Source: Prevotellaceae bacterium UBA4359
GTDB taxonomy: Bacteria; Bacteroidota; Bacteroidia; Bacteroidales; Bacteroidaceae
NCBI GenBank assembly: GCA_002393555.1
Contig: DGSP01000050.1
Span: 1 to 27,634 of the forward strand
Length of the DNA: 27,634 nt
Reading direction: 5' to 3'
Of this stretch, positions 1 to 9,311 are shown one piece after another. Positions within the stretch are counted from its first letter, which is position 1. Each line of letters begins with the position of its first letter. The notes under the pieces were generated by a model. That model made no database searches. It saw nothing but the letters and a program-made list of their open reading frames with translations, and had not been told where the DNA came from. The translations under genes were made by a program, and so were the position numbers.

Positions 1-195
1 AAAGCATCCGAAACTTCAATCATGAATTATTCTTGTTGGAATTCATCGAACTGACGTTAATTAACAATAATCTTAATGGTTGTCCGCAAGGTTACCGCCA
101 CTCTTGATTGAGCACATACGCAAGCGGATTTTAGATTTTTTCCCAAAAAGTGCGTTAAACTTTCCGAAAGTGTCGCAAACCTCATTTTTTTGTCG
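1..195. other. Left flank, no complete gene
   Basis: No complete gene is visible before the gpmI promoter. A stop-terminated reading frame enters from the left edge in frame 3 and ends with TGA at 105-107; it could be the last 34 codons of an upstream gene. Frame 1 is also open, to about position 54. The stretch is too short to choose between them, and neither gives a recognisable family. Confidence 0.3.
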
Positions 196-203
196 TACCT
201 TTG
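196..203 (+). promoter_or_regulatory. Bacteroidota -7 element upstream of gpmI
   Basis: TACCTTTG matches the TAnnTTTG -7 consensus of the Bacteroidota primary sigma factor. It lies 63 bases before the gpmI start, leaving a leader of roughly 55 bases. I do not see a clear TTTG -33 element at the usual 19-21 base spacing. Confidence 0.65.
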
Positions 204-266
204 CAACGTGGAAAATTTTGTACCCAATAGAGAACTCTCTAAATAACTAAAAAATAAGACAATACA

Positions 267-1802
267 ATGGCTAAGAAAGCACTTTTGATGATTCTCGACG
301 GATGGGGAATCGGTGACAAGGGTAAGGGTGACGTGATTTATCAGACTCCGACACCCTACATGGACTATCTGAATGAAAACTATCCTCACTCTCAGTTGCA
401 GGCATCGGGCGAGAACGTGGGTCTGCCCGACGGACAGATGGGCAACTCGGAGGTGGGACACCTCAATATCGGTGCCGGACGCATCGTGTATCAGGACTTG
501 GTGAAGATTAACCGCGCCTGTGCCGATGGCAGCATCTTGGAGAACCCCGAAATCAAGTCGGCCTACAGTTATGCAAAGGAGAACGGCAAGAGCGTTCACC
601 TCATGGGCTTGACCTCGACGGGCGGCGTTCACTCTTCGTTCGGCCACATCCTGAAACTCATCGACATCGCCAAGGTGTATGGCATCGAGAACTGCTATGT
701 GCACTGCTTCATGGACGGTCGTGACACCGACCCCAAATCGGGCAAGGGCTTCATTGCCGACCTGCAGAAGCACATCGACGAGGTGGGCACAGGTGCCATC
801 GCCTCTATCATTGGCCGTTTCTATGCCATGGACCGCGACAAGCGCTGGGACCGCATCAAGGTGGCTTACGACCAACTCGTGCACGGTAAGGGCCGCGAGG
901 TGGCTGACATGGTGGAAGGTGTGCAGTCGTGCTACGACTCTCACACCGAGGAGCACAAGAACACCGACGAGTTCATGGAGCCACTCATCAACTGCAATGT
1001 GGATGGCAGAATCAAGGAAGGCGATGTGGTCATCTTCTACAACTACCGCAACGACCGCGCCAAGGAACTCACCATCGTGCTGACCCAGAAGGACATGGAG
1101 GAGCAGGGCATGAAGACCATCCCCGGCTTGCAGTACTACTGCATGACTCCCTACGATGCTTCCTTCACAGGTGTGCACATCCTCTTCCCCAAGGAGAATG
1201 TGGAGAACACGCTGGGCGAATACATCGCATCGAAGGGTCTGAAGCAGTTGCACACGGCTGAGACTGAGAAGTATGCACACGTGACCTTCTTCTTCAATGG
1301 CGGTCGCGAAGAGCCTTACGAGAACGAGGACAGAATCCTGGTGAACTCGCCTAAGGTGGCCACCTACGACCTGAAGCCTGAGATGTCGGCCTACGAGGTG
1401 AAGGACAAACTGGTGGAGGCCATCAAGACAGACAAGTATGACTGGATTGTGGTGAACTTCGCCAACGGCGACATGGTGGGACACACGGGTGTGTATGAGG
1501 CCATCGAGAAGGCTGTGGTGGCTGTTGACCAGTGTGTGAACGAGGTGGTGGAGACCGCCAAGGCTCACGACTACGAGACCATCATCATTGCCGACCACGG
1601 TAATGCAGACAACGCCCTCAACCCCGACGGCACTCCCAACACGGCACACTCTCTGAACCCCGTTCCGTTCATCTACGTGACGGAGAACAAGAATGCCAAA
1701 GTGAAGGACGGTGTGCTGGCCGACGTGGCTCCCTCCATCCTCCACATCATGGGTCTGGAACAGCCCAAGGAGATGACCGGGGTGTGCCTGATTGAGGACT
1801 AA
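267..1802 (+). CDS. gpmI: 2,3-bisphosphoglycerate-independent phosphoglycerate mutase
   Basis: This cytosolic glycolytic/gluconeogenic enzyme interconverts 3-phosphoglycerate and 2-phosphoglycerate without a 2,3-BPG cofactor, using two metal ions and a phosphoserine intermediate. The 511-residue length is normal for the family. Visible motifs are an N-terminal metal site in MILDGWGIG (residues 8-16), the catalytic serine in GNSEVGHLNIGAGR (about residues 60-75), the substrate-loop segment HCFMDGRDTDPKSG (about 147-160), and the C-terminal metal site ADHGNADNALNPDG (about 440-455). The ATG at 267 places the first beta strand directly at the N-terminus. A -7 element lies 63 bases upstream. The gene appears monocistronic: a long inverted repeat follows its stop codon almost immediately. 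The long minus-strand frame opposite this gene is a codon-bias shadow. Confidence 0.98.
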   Translation: MAKKALLMILDGWGIGDKGKGDVIYQTPTPYMDYLNENYPHSQLQASGENVGLPDGQMGNSEVGHLNIGAGRIVYQDLVKINRACADGSILENPEIKSAYSYAKENGKSVHLMGLTSTGGVHSSFGHILKLIDIAKVYGIENCYVHCFMDGRDTDPKSGKGFIADLQKHIDEVGTGAIASIIGRFYAMDRDKRWDRIKVAYDQLVHGKGREVADMVEGVQSCYDSHTEEHKNTDEFMEPLINCNVDGRIKEGDVVIFYNYRNDRAKELTIVLTQKDMEEQGMKTIPGLQYYCMTPYDASFTGVHILFPKENVENTLGEYIASKGLKQLHTAETEKYAHVTFFFNGGREEPYENEDRILVNSPKVATYDLKPEMSAYEVKDKLVEAIKTDKYDWIVVNFANGDMVGHTGVYEAIEKAVVAVDQCVNEVVETAKAHDYETIIIADHGNADNALNPDGTPNTAHSLNPVPFIYVTENKNAKVKDGVLADVAPSILHIMGLEQPKEMTGVCLIED

Positions 1803-1922
1803 TTAAGTGAAAAGTTAAAAGTTAAAAACTAAAAGTTAAAGTATCCTCCATTTGGGGTGTGTACCATCAGGGGGGTAAGGTAACTTAAACTTTTAGTTTT
1901 TAACTTTTAACTTTTCACTTAA
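1803..1922. repeat. 35-bp perfect inverted repeat built of GTTAAAA heptamers (possible terminator)
   Basis: The arm at 1803-1837 is the exact reverse complement of the arm at 1888-1922, with about 50 bases between them. The arms are AT-rich and made of 7-base units (GTGAAAA, GTTAAAA, GTTAAAA, ACTAAAA). The same heptamer style continues at 1926-1939 as TCTTCAC and TTTTCAC. The repeat starts right after the gpmI stop and could fold in the transcript as a terminator or stabilising hairpin. It could also be a small dispersed element. Confidence 0.8.
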
Positions 1923-1959
1923 GATTCTTCACTTTTCACTTCAAATAAAGTTTTTTCCA

Positions 1960-4509
1960 ATGAAAAAGATTTTCTTGCTTTTCGTTTTTAGTTTTTCTTT
2001 TTTGGTTTCTTTTGCTCAGTTCTACGGCCAAGTGATTGATGGCAGCAATGGGGAACCCATTCCCTTTGCATCGGTGAAGATTGTCGGCACATCGGAGGGA
2101 AAGGCCACCGACATCGACGGCAACTTCGTCCTCCCCATCATGCCCGAACACAACAAGTTGGAAATCACTTATCTGGGCTACAAACCTGTCACGGTGACAG
2201 TGAACAAGGCTCAGAAAGAGATTCACAGCACCATAAAAATGTACTCGGATGACATCATGCTCAACGAGGTGGTGGTGAAGAAGCGGAAAATCAAGTACTC
2301 GCGTAAAAACAACCCTGCTGTCGAACTGATGCGCAAGGTGATTGCCAACAAACGGCTGAGCGACATCAAGGAGAAGGACTTCTACCATTTCGACAAGTAT
2401 GAGAAACAGACGTTTGCCTACAACGATGTGGAGAAGAGCACCATCGCCGAAGTGTGTCCCGAGACGGGTAAGTTGATTATCCCCATCATGGTGACAGAAA
2501 CGCAGTCGGAAGAAAATTACCGAAAAGAGCCCAAGGCGACAAAGACAACTGTGCATGCCAAACGCAGCGACGGCTTCCAGTCGATGCTCTCGTCGGGCGA
2601 GATGCTGACCACCTACGTGAAGGACATCTTCACCGATGTGGATATCTACAAGGACAACATCCGCCTGCTGCAGCATCCTTTCATCAGTCCCATCTCCACC
2701 TCCGAAGCCATCGCCTTCTACCATTTCTTCATACAGGACACCATCATGGTGGATAACGAGCGGTGCATCGACGTAGCATTTCTGCCCAACAACACGCAGG
2801 ATTTTGGCTTCGCCGGCCATCTCTACATCACCGACGACAGCCAGAACCAAGTGAAGAAGGCGATGCTGAACATTCCTCGCAATTCGGGCGTGAACTTTGT
2901 GGAGAACCTGCTGGTGATTCAGGAGTTCATGACGCTGCCCACCGGCGAGCGTGTGCTGAAAGTGGATGACATGATTGTGGAACTGAAAGGTCTCTACGGA
3001 GCCATCAAGTTCCAGAGCCAACGCTACTCGCAGTACAGCAACTACCGCTTCGACCCCATCGAGGACAAGAAAGCCTTCAAGTCGCCCCAGATTGACCGCG
3101 TGATGGCCGATGCCGAGTTCAAGGACTCTACCTATTGGGCAAGCATACGTCCCATTCCGCTCACCAACACGGAGAGCAACCTGGGCAAGTCGGTGGATAA
3201 AATCAACGAAGACCTTGGCGGCTTCTGGAAGTTCCTCCTGACGGCTGTGGTGGAAAACTCTATCGAACTGACCAAGAAGCCCAACAAGATTGACTTCATC
3301 CCCCTCAATGCCATCATCTCCCACAACGACATTGACGGCATGCGCTATCAGGCTTCGCTCCAAACCACCGGCAACCTCTCGCCACACCTCTTCGTGCGCG
3401 GCTATGGTGCCTACGGCGCAAAGGATAAGAAGTGGAAATATAAGGCCGAAGTGGAGTATTCGTTCAACAAGAAGAAGTACATGGCGCATGAGTTCCCACG
3501 CCGCAGCATCACGGCCACGTGCATGTATGACGACATGTCGCCCGTCGATAAGTTCTCTGGCACGACGAAGGACAACATGTACAGTTCGTTCAAGACCAGC
3601 AAGGTAGATCAGATGATGTATGTGAACGACCTGAAACTGAAACTGAACTACGAAACCAACAACTACATCACCTGGACTGCCAGCATCGACCACTCGAAAC
3701 TGACGCCGACGGGGAAACTCGTCTATCTGCGCAACGGTGACTTCAACCACAGTTCCTACACTGTGGTGCCGCACATCAAGACGACTGACGTGAAACTGGG
3801 CTTCCGCTATGCTCCGCGCGAAACGTTCATCAACAGCAAGCAGCAACGTCTGCGCATCAACAAGGACGCTCCTATCTTCACGCTCGAACACACCATCGGC
3901 GTGGATGGTTTCATGGGCGGTCAGTATAACTACAACATCACCGAGGCCACCATCTTCAAGAAATTCTGGCTGCCAGGTGCATGCGGCTCCATCGAGGCAT
4001 ATCTGAAAGGCGGAGTGCAGTGGAACAAGGTACCTTTCCCCATGCTCTTCACTCCACAGTCGAACCTCTCCTACTTCGTGCAGTTCGACAGTTGGTCGTT
4101 CAACATGCTACGCAACATGGAGTTCCTCAACGACCGCTACGCCTCGCTGTTCATCAACTGGAGTTTCGACGGAAAAATCCTCAACCGCATTCCCTTGCTG
4201 AAGAAGATGAAACTGCGCGAATACATCGGCTTCAAGATGCTCTTCGGACACCTCTCCGACAAGAACAACCCCTTCGTCCGCACCGGCGACAACAGCCTCT
4301 TTGTCTTCCCCACACGCGACGGCCATCAGACCTCCTTCGTGATGGGCAACAAACCCTACATGGAACTCTCAGTCGGCATCAGCAACATCTTCAAGGTGCT
4401 CACCATCCAGTATGTCCGCCGACTCAGTTACAACGACATGCCCGACATCTACGGAGGCGACAAGTTGAAGAAGAACGGTATCCGCTTTGCCGTCGAGTTC
4501 AAGTTCTAA
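1960..4509 (+). CDS. DUF5686 family outer-membrane protein with carboxypeptidase-regulatory-like N-terminal domain
   Basis: This 849-residue Bacteroidota envelope protein has a Sec signal peptide (MKKIFLLFVF... ending at about residue 19, SFAQ). Next comes a carboxypeptidase-regulatory-like beta-sandwich (about residues 22-108: GQVIDGSNGEPIPFASV, TDIDGNF, ITYLGYKPV) of the kind that precedes the plug in SusC-type receptors. The remaining ~700 residues match what I know as the DUF5686 family, predicted to be an outer-membrane barrel. Alternating aromatic/polar strands and a C-terminal residue of Phe (GIRFAVEFKF) support insertion by the BAM complex. I see no TonB-dependent receptor plug motifs, so I do not call it a SusC transporter. 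The substrate is unknown. It is separate from gpmI (inverted repeat between them) and converges on rnr. Confidence 0.85.
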   Translation: MKKIFLLFVFSFSFLVSFAQFYGQVIDGSNGEPIPFASVKIVGTSEGKATDIDGNFVLPIMPEHNKLEITYLGYKPVTVTVNKAQKEIHSTIKMYSDDIMLNEVVVKKRKIKYSRKNNPAVELMRKVIANKRLSDIKEKDFYHFDKYEKQTFAYNDVEKSTIAEVCPETGKLIIPIMVTETQSEENYRKEPKATKTTVHAKRSDGFQSMLSSGEMLTTYVKDIFTDVDIYKDNIRLLQHPFISPISTSEAIAFYHFFIQDTIMVDNERCIDVAFLPNNTQDFGFAGHLYITDDSQNQVKKAMLNIPRNSGVNFVENLLVIQEFMTLPTGERVLKVDDMIVELKGLYGAIKFQSQRYSQYSNYRFDPIEDKKAFKSPQIDRVMADAEFKDSTYWASIRPIPLTNTESNLGKSVDKINEDLGGFWKFLLTAVVENSIELTKKPNKIDFIPLNAIISHNDIDGMRYQASLQTTGNLSPHLFVRGYGAYGAKDKKWKYKAEVEYSFNKKKYMAHEFPRRSITATCMYDDMSPVDKFSGTTKDNMYSSFKTSKVDQMMYVNDLKLKLNYETNNYITWTASIDHSKLTPTGKLVYLRNGDFNHSSYTVVPHIKTTDVKLGFRYAPRETFINSKQQRLRINKDAPIFTLEHTIGVDGFMGGQYNYNITEATIFKKFWLPGACGSIEAYLKGGVQWNKVPFPMLFTPQSNLSYFVQFDSWSFNMLRNMEFLNDRYASLFINWSFDGKILNRIPLLKKMKLREYIGFKMLFGHLSDKNNPFVRTGDNSLFVFPTRDGHQTSFVMGNKPYMELSVGISNIFKVLTIQYVRRLSYNDMPDIYGGDKLKKNGIRFAVEFKF

Positions 4510-4560
4510 CCCTCTCCTTTTTCCACGTACAATCAAACAGTTGGAGGGATTGGCAATCGC

Positions 4561-7014
4561 TCACCTCTTTCGCATCTTCTGCCGACCTCCATTCTTACGT
4601 TCACGTTTAGGTGCCTTGCCCTTGTGCTTGGCACCTCTTTTTTCGGCATGGGCCACAGGCTCATAGAAGGCAGGCTTGGAGTTTGGATAGAGCGATGATT
4701 CGTGGCTGACAAGTTCATACTCCAACTGCTTGTGGAAGAGGTCAGCATGCACCACCATGATGCGGATGGGGTCGCCCAAAGAGAAGCAGTGATGTGTCTG
4801 ACGACCCACGAGGCAGAAGTTTTTGTCGTCGAAATCGAAAGCCTCATCACCCAGATTGCGAACGGGGATGTTGCCTTCGCAATGATTCTCGTCAATCTCT
4901 GCATACACGCCAAACTCGTTCACACCGCTGATGTGGGCATCAAATTCCTGCCCCACTTTGTCTGCCATAAACTCCACCTGCTTATACTTGATGCTGGCCC
5001 GCTCGGCACTGGCTGCCAACTGCTCCATCTGCGACGAGTGTTCGCACAGAGCCTCATACTTCTTTTGGCTGGCCGATGCTCCTCCCTGCTCGTAGCGAGT
5101 GAGCAGACGATGCACCATCAGGTCGGGATAGCGGCGGATGGGCGACGTGAAGTGGGTGTAGTAGTCGAAAGCAAGACCATAGTGGCCTATATTATAAGTA
5201 GAATAGACGGCTTTCTGCATCGCACGAAGTGAAGCCATCTCCACCAGGTTCTGCACCCTGTTTCCCTTCACATCGTCCAGCAGCCGATTCAGGCTTTTGG
5301 CCACATCGGCCTTCTTTCCCTGAGTCTGCAAGCGGAAACCAAAGCGCGAAGCCATCGCCGCCAGGTTGTCGAGTTTGTTGATGTCGGGCATGTCGTGAAT
5401 CCGATAGGGCAACGTCTTCGGTGTCTCCCCTTTCTTCACCATGCCGATGCTTTCCGCCACCGTGCGGTTGGCCAACAGCATGAACTCCTCCACCAGTTTG
5501 TTGGCATCCTTCGCATGCTTGAAATACACGCGGATAGGCTTTCCCTTCTCGTCAATCTCGAAGCGCGGCTCCTCACGGTCAAAGTTGATGGCCCCATTCT
5601 TAAATCGTTGGTCGCGCAGAAGGTGCGCCATGCGGTTGAGCGTGATGAGTTCGTCGGCATACTGCCCCTTCCTGTGGTCGGCAGGCACAGGGGTGAGCGG
5701 CAACCTCGTGGGGTCAATCGGTTCCAGTTTGTCGCGGAAAGCGTTGAGGTCGGTGTCGGGCAGCACTTCCTGTGCAGGAATGGGCTGAGTGGGCTGTGCC
5801 AATCCTTGCCTAATCAACTCATTGTCACGTGCTTCACCGTTTTGTTCCAGCAGATACTGCACCTCTTCGTAGGTGTAGCGGCGGCAACTCTTGATGATGG
5901 TGTGCCTGATGCGATGCGACAGCACTTCGGCCTCGTCGTTCATCTCAAAGATGACAGAGAAGGTCAGTTTTTCTTCGTCCGGGCGGAGCGAACAGAGTTG
6001 GTTACACAGATGTTCGGGCAGCATCGGGATGGTTCTGTCAACCAGATAGATAGACGTGGCACGTTGCTGTGCCTCCTGGTCGATGACAGACCCCTCCAGC
6101 ACATAGTGGCTCACATCGGCTATATGCACACCCACCTCCCAGAGGCCCTTCTTCAACTGCTTGATGGAAATGGCATCGTCAAAGTCTTTCGCATCGCGCG
6201 GGTCGATGGTGACGGTGAAGGTGTTGCGGAAATCTTCTCGCTGAGACAGTTCCGCCTCTGTGATGCCCGCATCGATTTGGTTGGCCGCCTCTTCCACCTT
6301 CGCGGGATATTTGTAAGGCAAACCAAATTCGGCCAAGATGGCATGCATCTCGGTGTTGTTCTCTCCTTCTTGTCCCAACACATCGACCACCTCGCCGATG
6401 GGGTTGCGCTTCTCCATGGGCCAACTGGTCACTCTCACCACCACTTTCTGTCCGTTTTTGGCTCCGTTCAACTTCTCCACAGGGATGATGATGTCGCTCT
6501 GCAGAATGTTCGACGACATCAGCAGGAACGCCACACTATGCTGCACATCGAGTGTGCCCACAAAGGGCTTCTCCCGGCGTTTCACGATTTCCATCACTTC
6601 GCCATGCAACTTGTGGTGACCATATTTTTTCGCATGGATGCTCACCTTCACACGGTCGCCAGGTAGCGCATGATGGGTGTCCTCGTCATAGATGGCAATG
6701 CCCAGCCCATCGTCGGTATCGACATAGTTGCGTCCTCCCGAAGTGCGGTTGAACACACCCTCCACCACATGAGCCGAACCCCGATAGATGAGGTTCCCGT
6801 CATGATTCTTCACGATGTCGCCTGCATCGTGCATCTCGTTCAGCAAATCCACACAAAGCATCCGCAGCGGGGTTTTCGTCAGCCCCATCTCACTAAAGAT
6901 GTTCTTCAGTTGGAGCGACCGCCCCGGGTTTTTCTTCAGAAAAGCCACCAACGCTTCTCTCATCTCTCTCTTATTGATGCTCGATTTCACGAGCCCCGAC
7001 TCTTTTTTTCCCAT
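4561..7014 (-). CDS. rnr: Ribonuclease R
   Basis: This 3'-to-5' exoribonuclease of the RNase II/R family degrades structured RNA and takes part in RNA quality control. The 817 residues fit the family layout. There is an N-terminal winged-helix segment (about residues 10-75), two cold-shock/OB domains (about 80-240), and the RNB catalytic domain with the metal-binding motif TIDPRDAKDFDDAIS (about 272-286). The domain continues through FTSPIRRYPDLMVHR (about 622-636). An S1 domain follows (about 685-760, GQEFDAHISGVNEFGVYAEI), and then a lysine/arginine-rich tail typical of RNase R rather than RNase II. The ATG at 7012-7014 lies about 24 bases downstream of a minus-strand -7 element. The gene is divergent from the next gene and converges on the DUF5686 gene. 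Confidence 0.97.
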   Translation of the reverse strand: MGKKESGLVKSSINKREMREALVAFLKKNPGRSLQLKNIFSEMGLTKTPLRMLCVDLLNEMHDAGDIVKNHDGNLIYRGSAHVVEGVFNRTSGGRNYVDTDDGLGIAIYDEDTHHALPGDRVKVSIHAKKYGHHKLHGEVMEIVKRREKPFVGTLDVQHSVAFLLMSSNILQSDIIIPVEKLNGAKNGQKVVVRVTSWPMEKRNPIGEVVDVLGQEGENNTEMHAILAEFGLPYKYPAKVEEAANQIDAGITEAELSQREDFRNTFTVTIDPRDAKDFDDAISIKQLKKGLWEVGVHIADVSHYVLEGSVIDQEAQQRATSIYLVDRTIPMLPEHLCNQLCSLRPDEEKLTFSVIFEMNDEAEVLSHRIRHTIIKSCRRYTYEEVQYLLEQNGEARDNELIRQGLAQPTQPIPAQEVLPDTDLNAFRDKLEPIDPTRLPLTPVPADHRKGQYADELITLNRMAHLLRDQRFKNGAINFDREEPRFEIDEKGKPIRVYFKHAKDANKLVEEFMLLANRTVAESIGMVKKGETPKTLPYRIHDMPDINKLDNLAAMASRFGFRLQTQGKKADVAKSLNRLLDDVKGNRVQNLVEMASLRAMQKAVYSTYNIGHYGLAFDYYTHFTSPIRRYPDLMVHRLLTRYEQGGASASQKKYEALCEHSSQMEQLAASAERASIKYKQVEFMADKVGQEFDAHISGVNEFGVYAEIDENHCEGNIPVRNLGDEAFDFDDKNFCLVGRQTHHCFSLGDPIRIMVVHADLFHKQLEYELVSHESSLYPNSKPAFYEPVAHAEKRGAKHKGKAPKRERKNGGRQKMRKR

Positions 7015-7037
7015 AGTATATTGTTTTCATTTTGTCG

Positions 7038-7045
7038 CAAAGATA
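7038..7045 (-). promoter_or_regulatory. -7 element for rnr
   Basis: On the minus strand this reads TATCTTTG, a match to TAnnTTTG, 23 bases before the rnr start codon. It is paired back-to-back with the plus-strand promoter at 7131-7138. No convincing -33 TTTG is seen at standard spacing. Confidence 0.65.
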
Positions 7046-7130
7046 GAAAAAAATTATCAGGAAAGAAAGACCGAGGCACAAAAATCCGTCTTTTTTTCGT
7101 CAAGAAAGCAATCCTTTTGTTTCTTTTTCA

Positions 7131-7138
7131 TAACTTTG
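7131..7138 (+). promoter_or_regulatory. -7 element for the CsgG/FlgT-like gene
   Basis: TAACTTTG fits TAnnTTTG. Transcription would start near 7143-7146. That makes the ATG at 7147 practically leaderless and favours the next in-frame ATG at 7168. Confidence 0.6.
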
Positions 7139-7167
7139 CGACATCAATGGTCAAAACTTTTCGTATT

Positions 7168-8262
7168 ATGTTAAAGAAATCTCTCAACTCTTTCGGAAAA
7201 AGGACATTGAAAGTCCTTCCCTTCCTCACCCTCCTGATGCCCACGATGGCATGGGCACAAGTATCAACAAGCGACGCTGCATGGTGCGAGGTGATGGAGC
7301 AGGCATTGGCCGACAAGGGCATCGAGGCTAATGTGCGCAGCGACATGGACGGCACCAACAAGATTGTACACGTCACCGTGGCGGGCGAAACCCAACGCTA
7401 CGTGGTGCCATCGGCCAGCAGCAAACAGGACTACAGTTCGCCTGTCTATGTCATCGTCGAGGCTTACGCCCCCCGCACCGTTTCTGTGGGGTTCGGAAGA
7501 GACCGCATGGACGGACGGATGTGGATGGGGGGTCGCTCTGGCATATTTGTCCCCAACGAGGTTTACACCAACCCCATCGATGCCGATGCCTTGCAAGCCA
7601 ACATCCGCACGGCAGTCAGCCGTGTGCCTCGTGTCACGCTCGTCGATGGAGAGTTCACCAGCACAGCACTGGCGAGCGATGTTCCCCTGCTCATCCTGAA
7701 GGGCGACATCATTGCCACACAACGAGGCGAACAGTACAAGAAACCCACGTCCGAACAGAGAGGCCCACGTCCTGTGGAGCGATGGTTTGCATATGCCAAG
7801 GTGCACGTGGAACTCGTCAACTACCGCACAGGCGAGATCCTCTGGACCGCCGACCTGGACGAAGACAATTATAGCAGCATGTACTCCACCGACCCGATGG
7901 AATCGGTTCAGCGTTCCATCACGGGCACCATCGGCCAGAAACTCGCCTCGCTCTATCCTGCCTCCGCGCCTCGCATGGAGGTACAGGGCAGCATCCTCTC
8001 CATAGCAGAGCAGCAGAAGAAGAAAGCCAAGTCGGTTTATGTCAACCTCGGCCATGCCAACGAAATCAGAAAGGGTGACACTTTCACCGTCTATGCACCT
8101 GTATCTCAAGGCAACTACAGCGGCACCACACCCATCGGCACCCTCACTGTGAGCGAAGTGCAGGGGGACACACTCGCCCTCTGCAGAGTGAAGAAGGGAG
8201 GATATGACATCTATACCTATATGCAGAAGGGGGCAACCCTGACTGTGCAGAGCAAATGGTAA
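7168..8262 (+). CDS. Secreted protein with CsgG-like core and FlgT-C-like tail
   Basis: The 364-residue protein (from the ATG at 7168) has a signal peptide ending in MAWAQ at about residue 31. The middle (about 130-260) has alternating strand/helix character with LLILKGDI, VHVELVNYRTGEILW and SITGTIGQKLASLYP. This resembles the CsgG/LpoB fold, in which a secreted protein senses or scaffolds at the outer membrane. The C-terminal part (VYVNLGHANEIRKGDTFTVY, then IGTLTVSEVQGDTLALCRV) resembles FlgT C-terminal domains. Both assignments rest on pattern memory, so the function is open. An ATG at 7147 is in frame but would sit within a few bases of the predicted transcription start. The gene ends at the start region of the epimerase gene, so the two are probably co-transcribed. 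Confidence 0.65.
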   Translation: MLKKSLNSFGKRTLKVLPFLTLLMPTMAWAQVSTSDAAWCEVMEQALADKGIEANVRSDMDGTNKIVHVTVAGETQRYVVPSASSKQDYSSPVYVIVEAYAPRTVSVGFGRDRMDGRMWMGGRSGIFVPNEVYTNPIDADALQANIRTAVSRVPRVTLVDGEFTSTALASDVPLLILKGDIIATQRGEQYKKPTSEQRGPRPVERWFAYAKVHVELVNYRTGEILWTADLDEDNYSSMYSTDPMESVQRSITGTIGQKLASLYPASAPRMEVQGSILSIAEQQKKKAKSVYVNLGHANEIRKGDTFTVYAPVSQGNYSGTTPIGTLTVSEVQGDTLALCRVKKGGYDIYTYMQKGATLTVQSKW

Positions 8263-8270
8263 AGAAGGGC

Positions 8271-9311
8271 ATGAAGATTCTCATCACAGGAGCCAGCGGT
8301 TTCATCGGCAGTTTCCTCTGCGAGGAGGGGTTGAAGCGCGGCATGGAGACATGGGCTGGCATGCGCGAGCACTCGAGCCGCCGATGGCTGCAACAGGAGA
8401 GACTCCACTTCGCTTTTCTCGACCTGACGGATGCCGACCGACTGCGTACCCAACTGGCTAAATATAAGGAGAAGGTGGGGCGTTGGGATGTCATCGTCCA
8501 TGCGGCAGGAGCGACGAAGTGTCTGCACCGCGAGGACTTCTTTCTGCACAACTACGACTGCACTCGCAACCTCGTCAACACGCTCGACGAACTGGACATG
8601 CTGCCCGAGCAGTTCCTCTATGTGAGCAGTCTGAGCGTGCTGGGTCCCATCGGCGAGGAGATGAACGCCGACGGCACCTACAACGACATGACTGCCGACG
8701 ACACGCCACGGCCCAACACGGCATACGGCGAAAGCAAGGTGAAGAGCGAGCAGTTCCTGGCTGAGAAGCGCATCAAGACCGACGGGAGGTTTCACTACAC
8801 CCTCTTCCGCCCCACCGGCGTGTATGGTCCGCGCGAGAAGGACTACTTCATGATGGCGAAGAGCATCAAGCAGCACGTGGATTTCGCCGTGGGATATAAG
8901 CGGCAGGTGCTCACGTTTGTCTATGTGCGCGACCTCGTCAGTGCCATCTTTGCCGCCATCGGCAAGAATGAGGTGGCCAACGGAAAGACCTATCTGGTGA
9001 GCGACGGCCACAACTACGACAGCCGTGCCTTCAGCGACCTCATTCAGAAGGAGTTGGGCGTGAAGGGTGTGTTCCACATCAAGGCTCCGTTGTGGTTGCT
9101 GCGGGTCATTTCGGGTGTGGCAGAGTGGTTCTCACACCTGACCGGGAAGCCCAGCACCCTGAATGGCGACAAATACAGAATCATGTGCCAACGCAACTGG
9201 CAGTGCGACATCTCGCCCATCCGGCGCGACCTCGGCTTCGAGCCTGAATGGCCGCTGGAGAGAGGCGTGAAGGAGTGCATGCAGTGGTATAAAGACAATA
9301 AATGGTTATGA
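8271..9311 (+). CDS. NAD-dependent epimerase/dehydratase family protein (extended SDR)
   Basis: An extended short-chain dehydrogenase of 346 residues. The N-terminal dinucleotide-binding motif is ITGASGFIGSF (GxxGxxG, about residues 5-15). VIVHAAGAT (about 76-84), the serine of YVSSLSVLGP (about 119-128) and the catalytic YGESK (about 154-158) complete the active-site pattern. HYTLFRPTGVYGP is the conserved segment after the catalytic lysine. Family members act on nucleotide sugars or on sterol/lipid-like alcohols; the substrate cannot be read here. An upstream ATG at 8256 overlaps the previous stop; I prefer 8271, which has AAGAAGG just before it. The TGA stop overlaps the PAP2 start as ATGA, so the two are translationally coupled. 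Confidence 0.9.
   Translation: MKILITGASGFIGSFLCEEGLKRGMETWAGMREHSSRRWLQQERLHFAFLDLTDADRLRTQLAKYKEKVGRWDVIVHAAGATKCLHREDFFLHNYDCTRNLVNTLDELDMLPEQFLYVSSLSVLGPIGEEMNADGTYNDMTADDTPRPNTAYGESKVKSEQFLAEKRIKTDGRFHYTLFRPTGVYGPREKDYFMMAKSIKQHVDFAVGYKRQVLTFVYVRDLVSAIFAAIGKNEVANGKTYLVSDGHNYDSRAFSDLIQKELGVKGVFHIKAPLWLLRVISGVAEWFSHLTGKPSTLNGDKYRIMCQRNWQCDISPIRRDLGFEPEWPLERGVKECMQWYKDNKWL

Noticed and set aside
57..1745. 562-codon minus-strand open frame opposite gpmI
   Set aside because: It has no recognisable domain, runs antisense to an unmistakable gpmI, and is His/Val/Leu-rich in the way antisense shadows of GC-biased codons are.
1936..3891. 651-codon minus-strand frame opposite the DUF5686 gene
   Set aside because: Shadow of a clear exported protein gene on the plus strand; no domain seen.
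4510..4560. Bidirectional terminator between the DUF5686 gene and rnr
   Set aside because: Only a weak mismatched CCCTC/GAGGG pairing is present, without a proper T-run on either strand.
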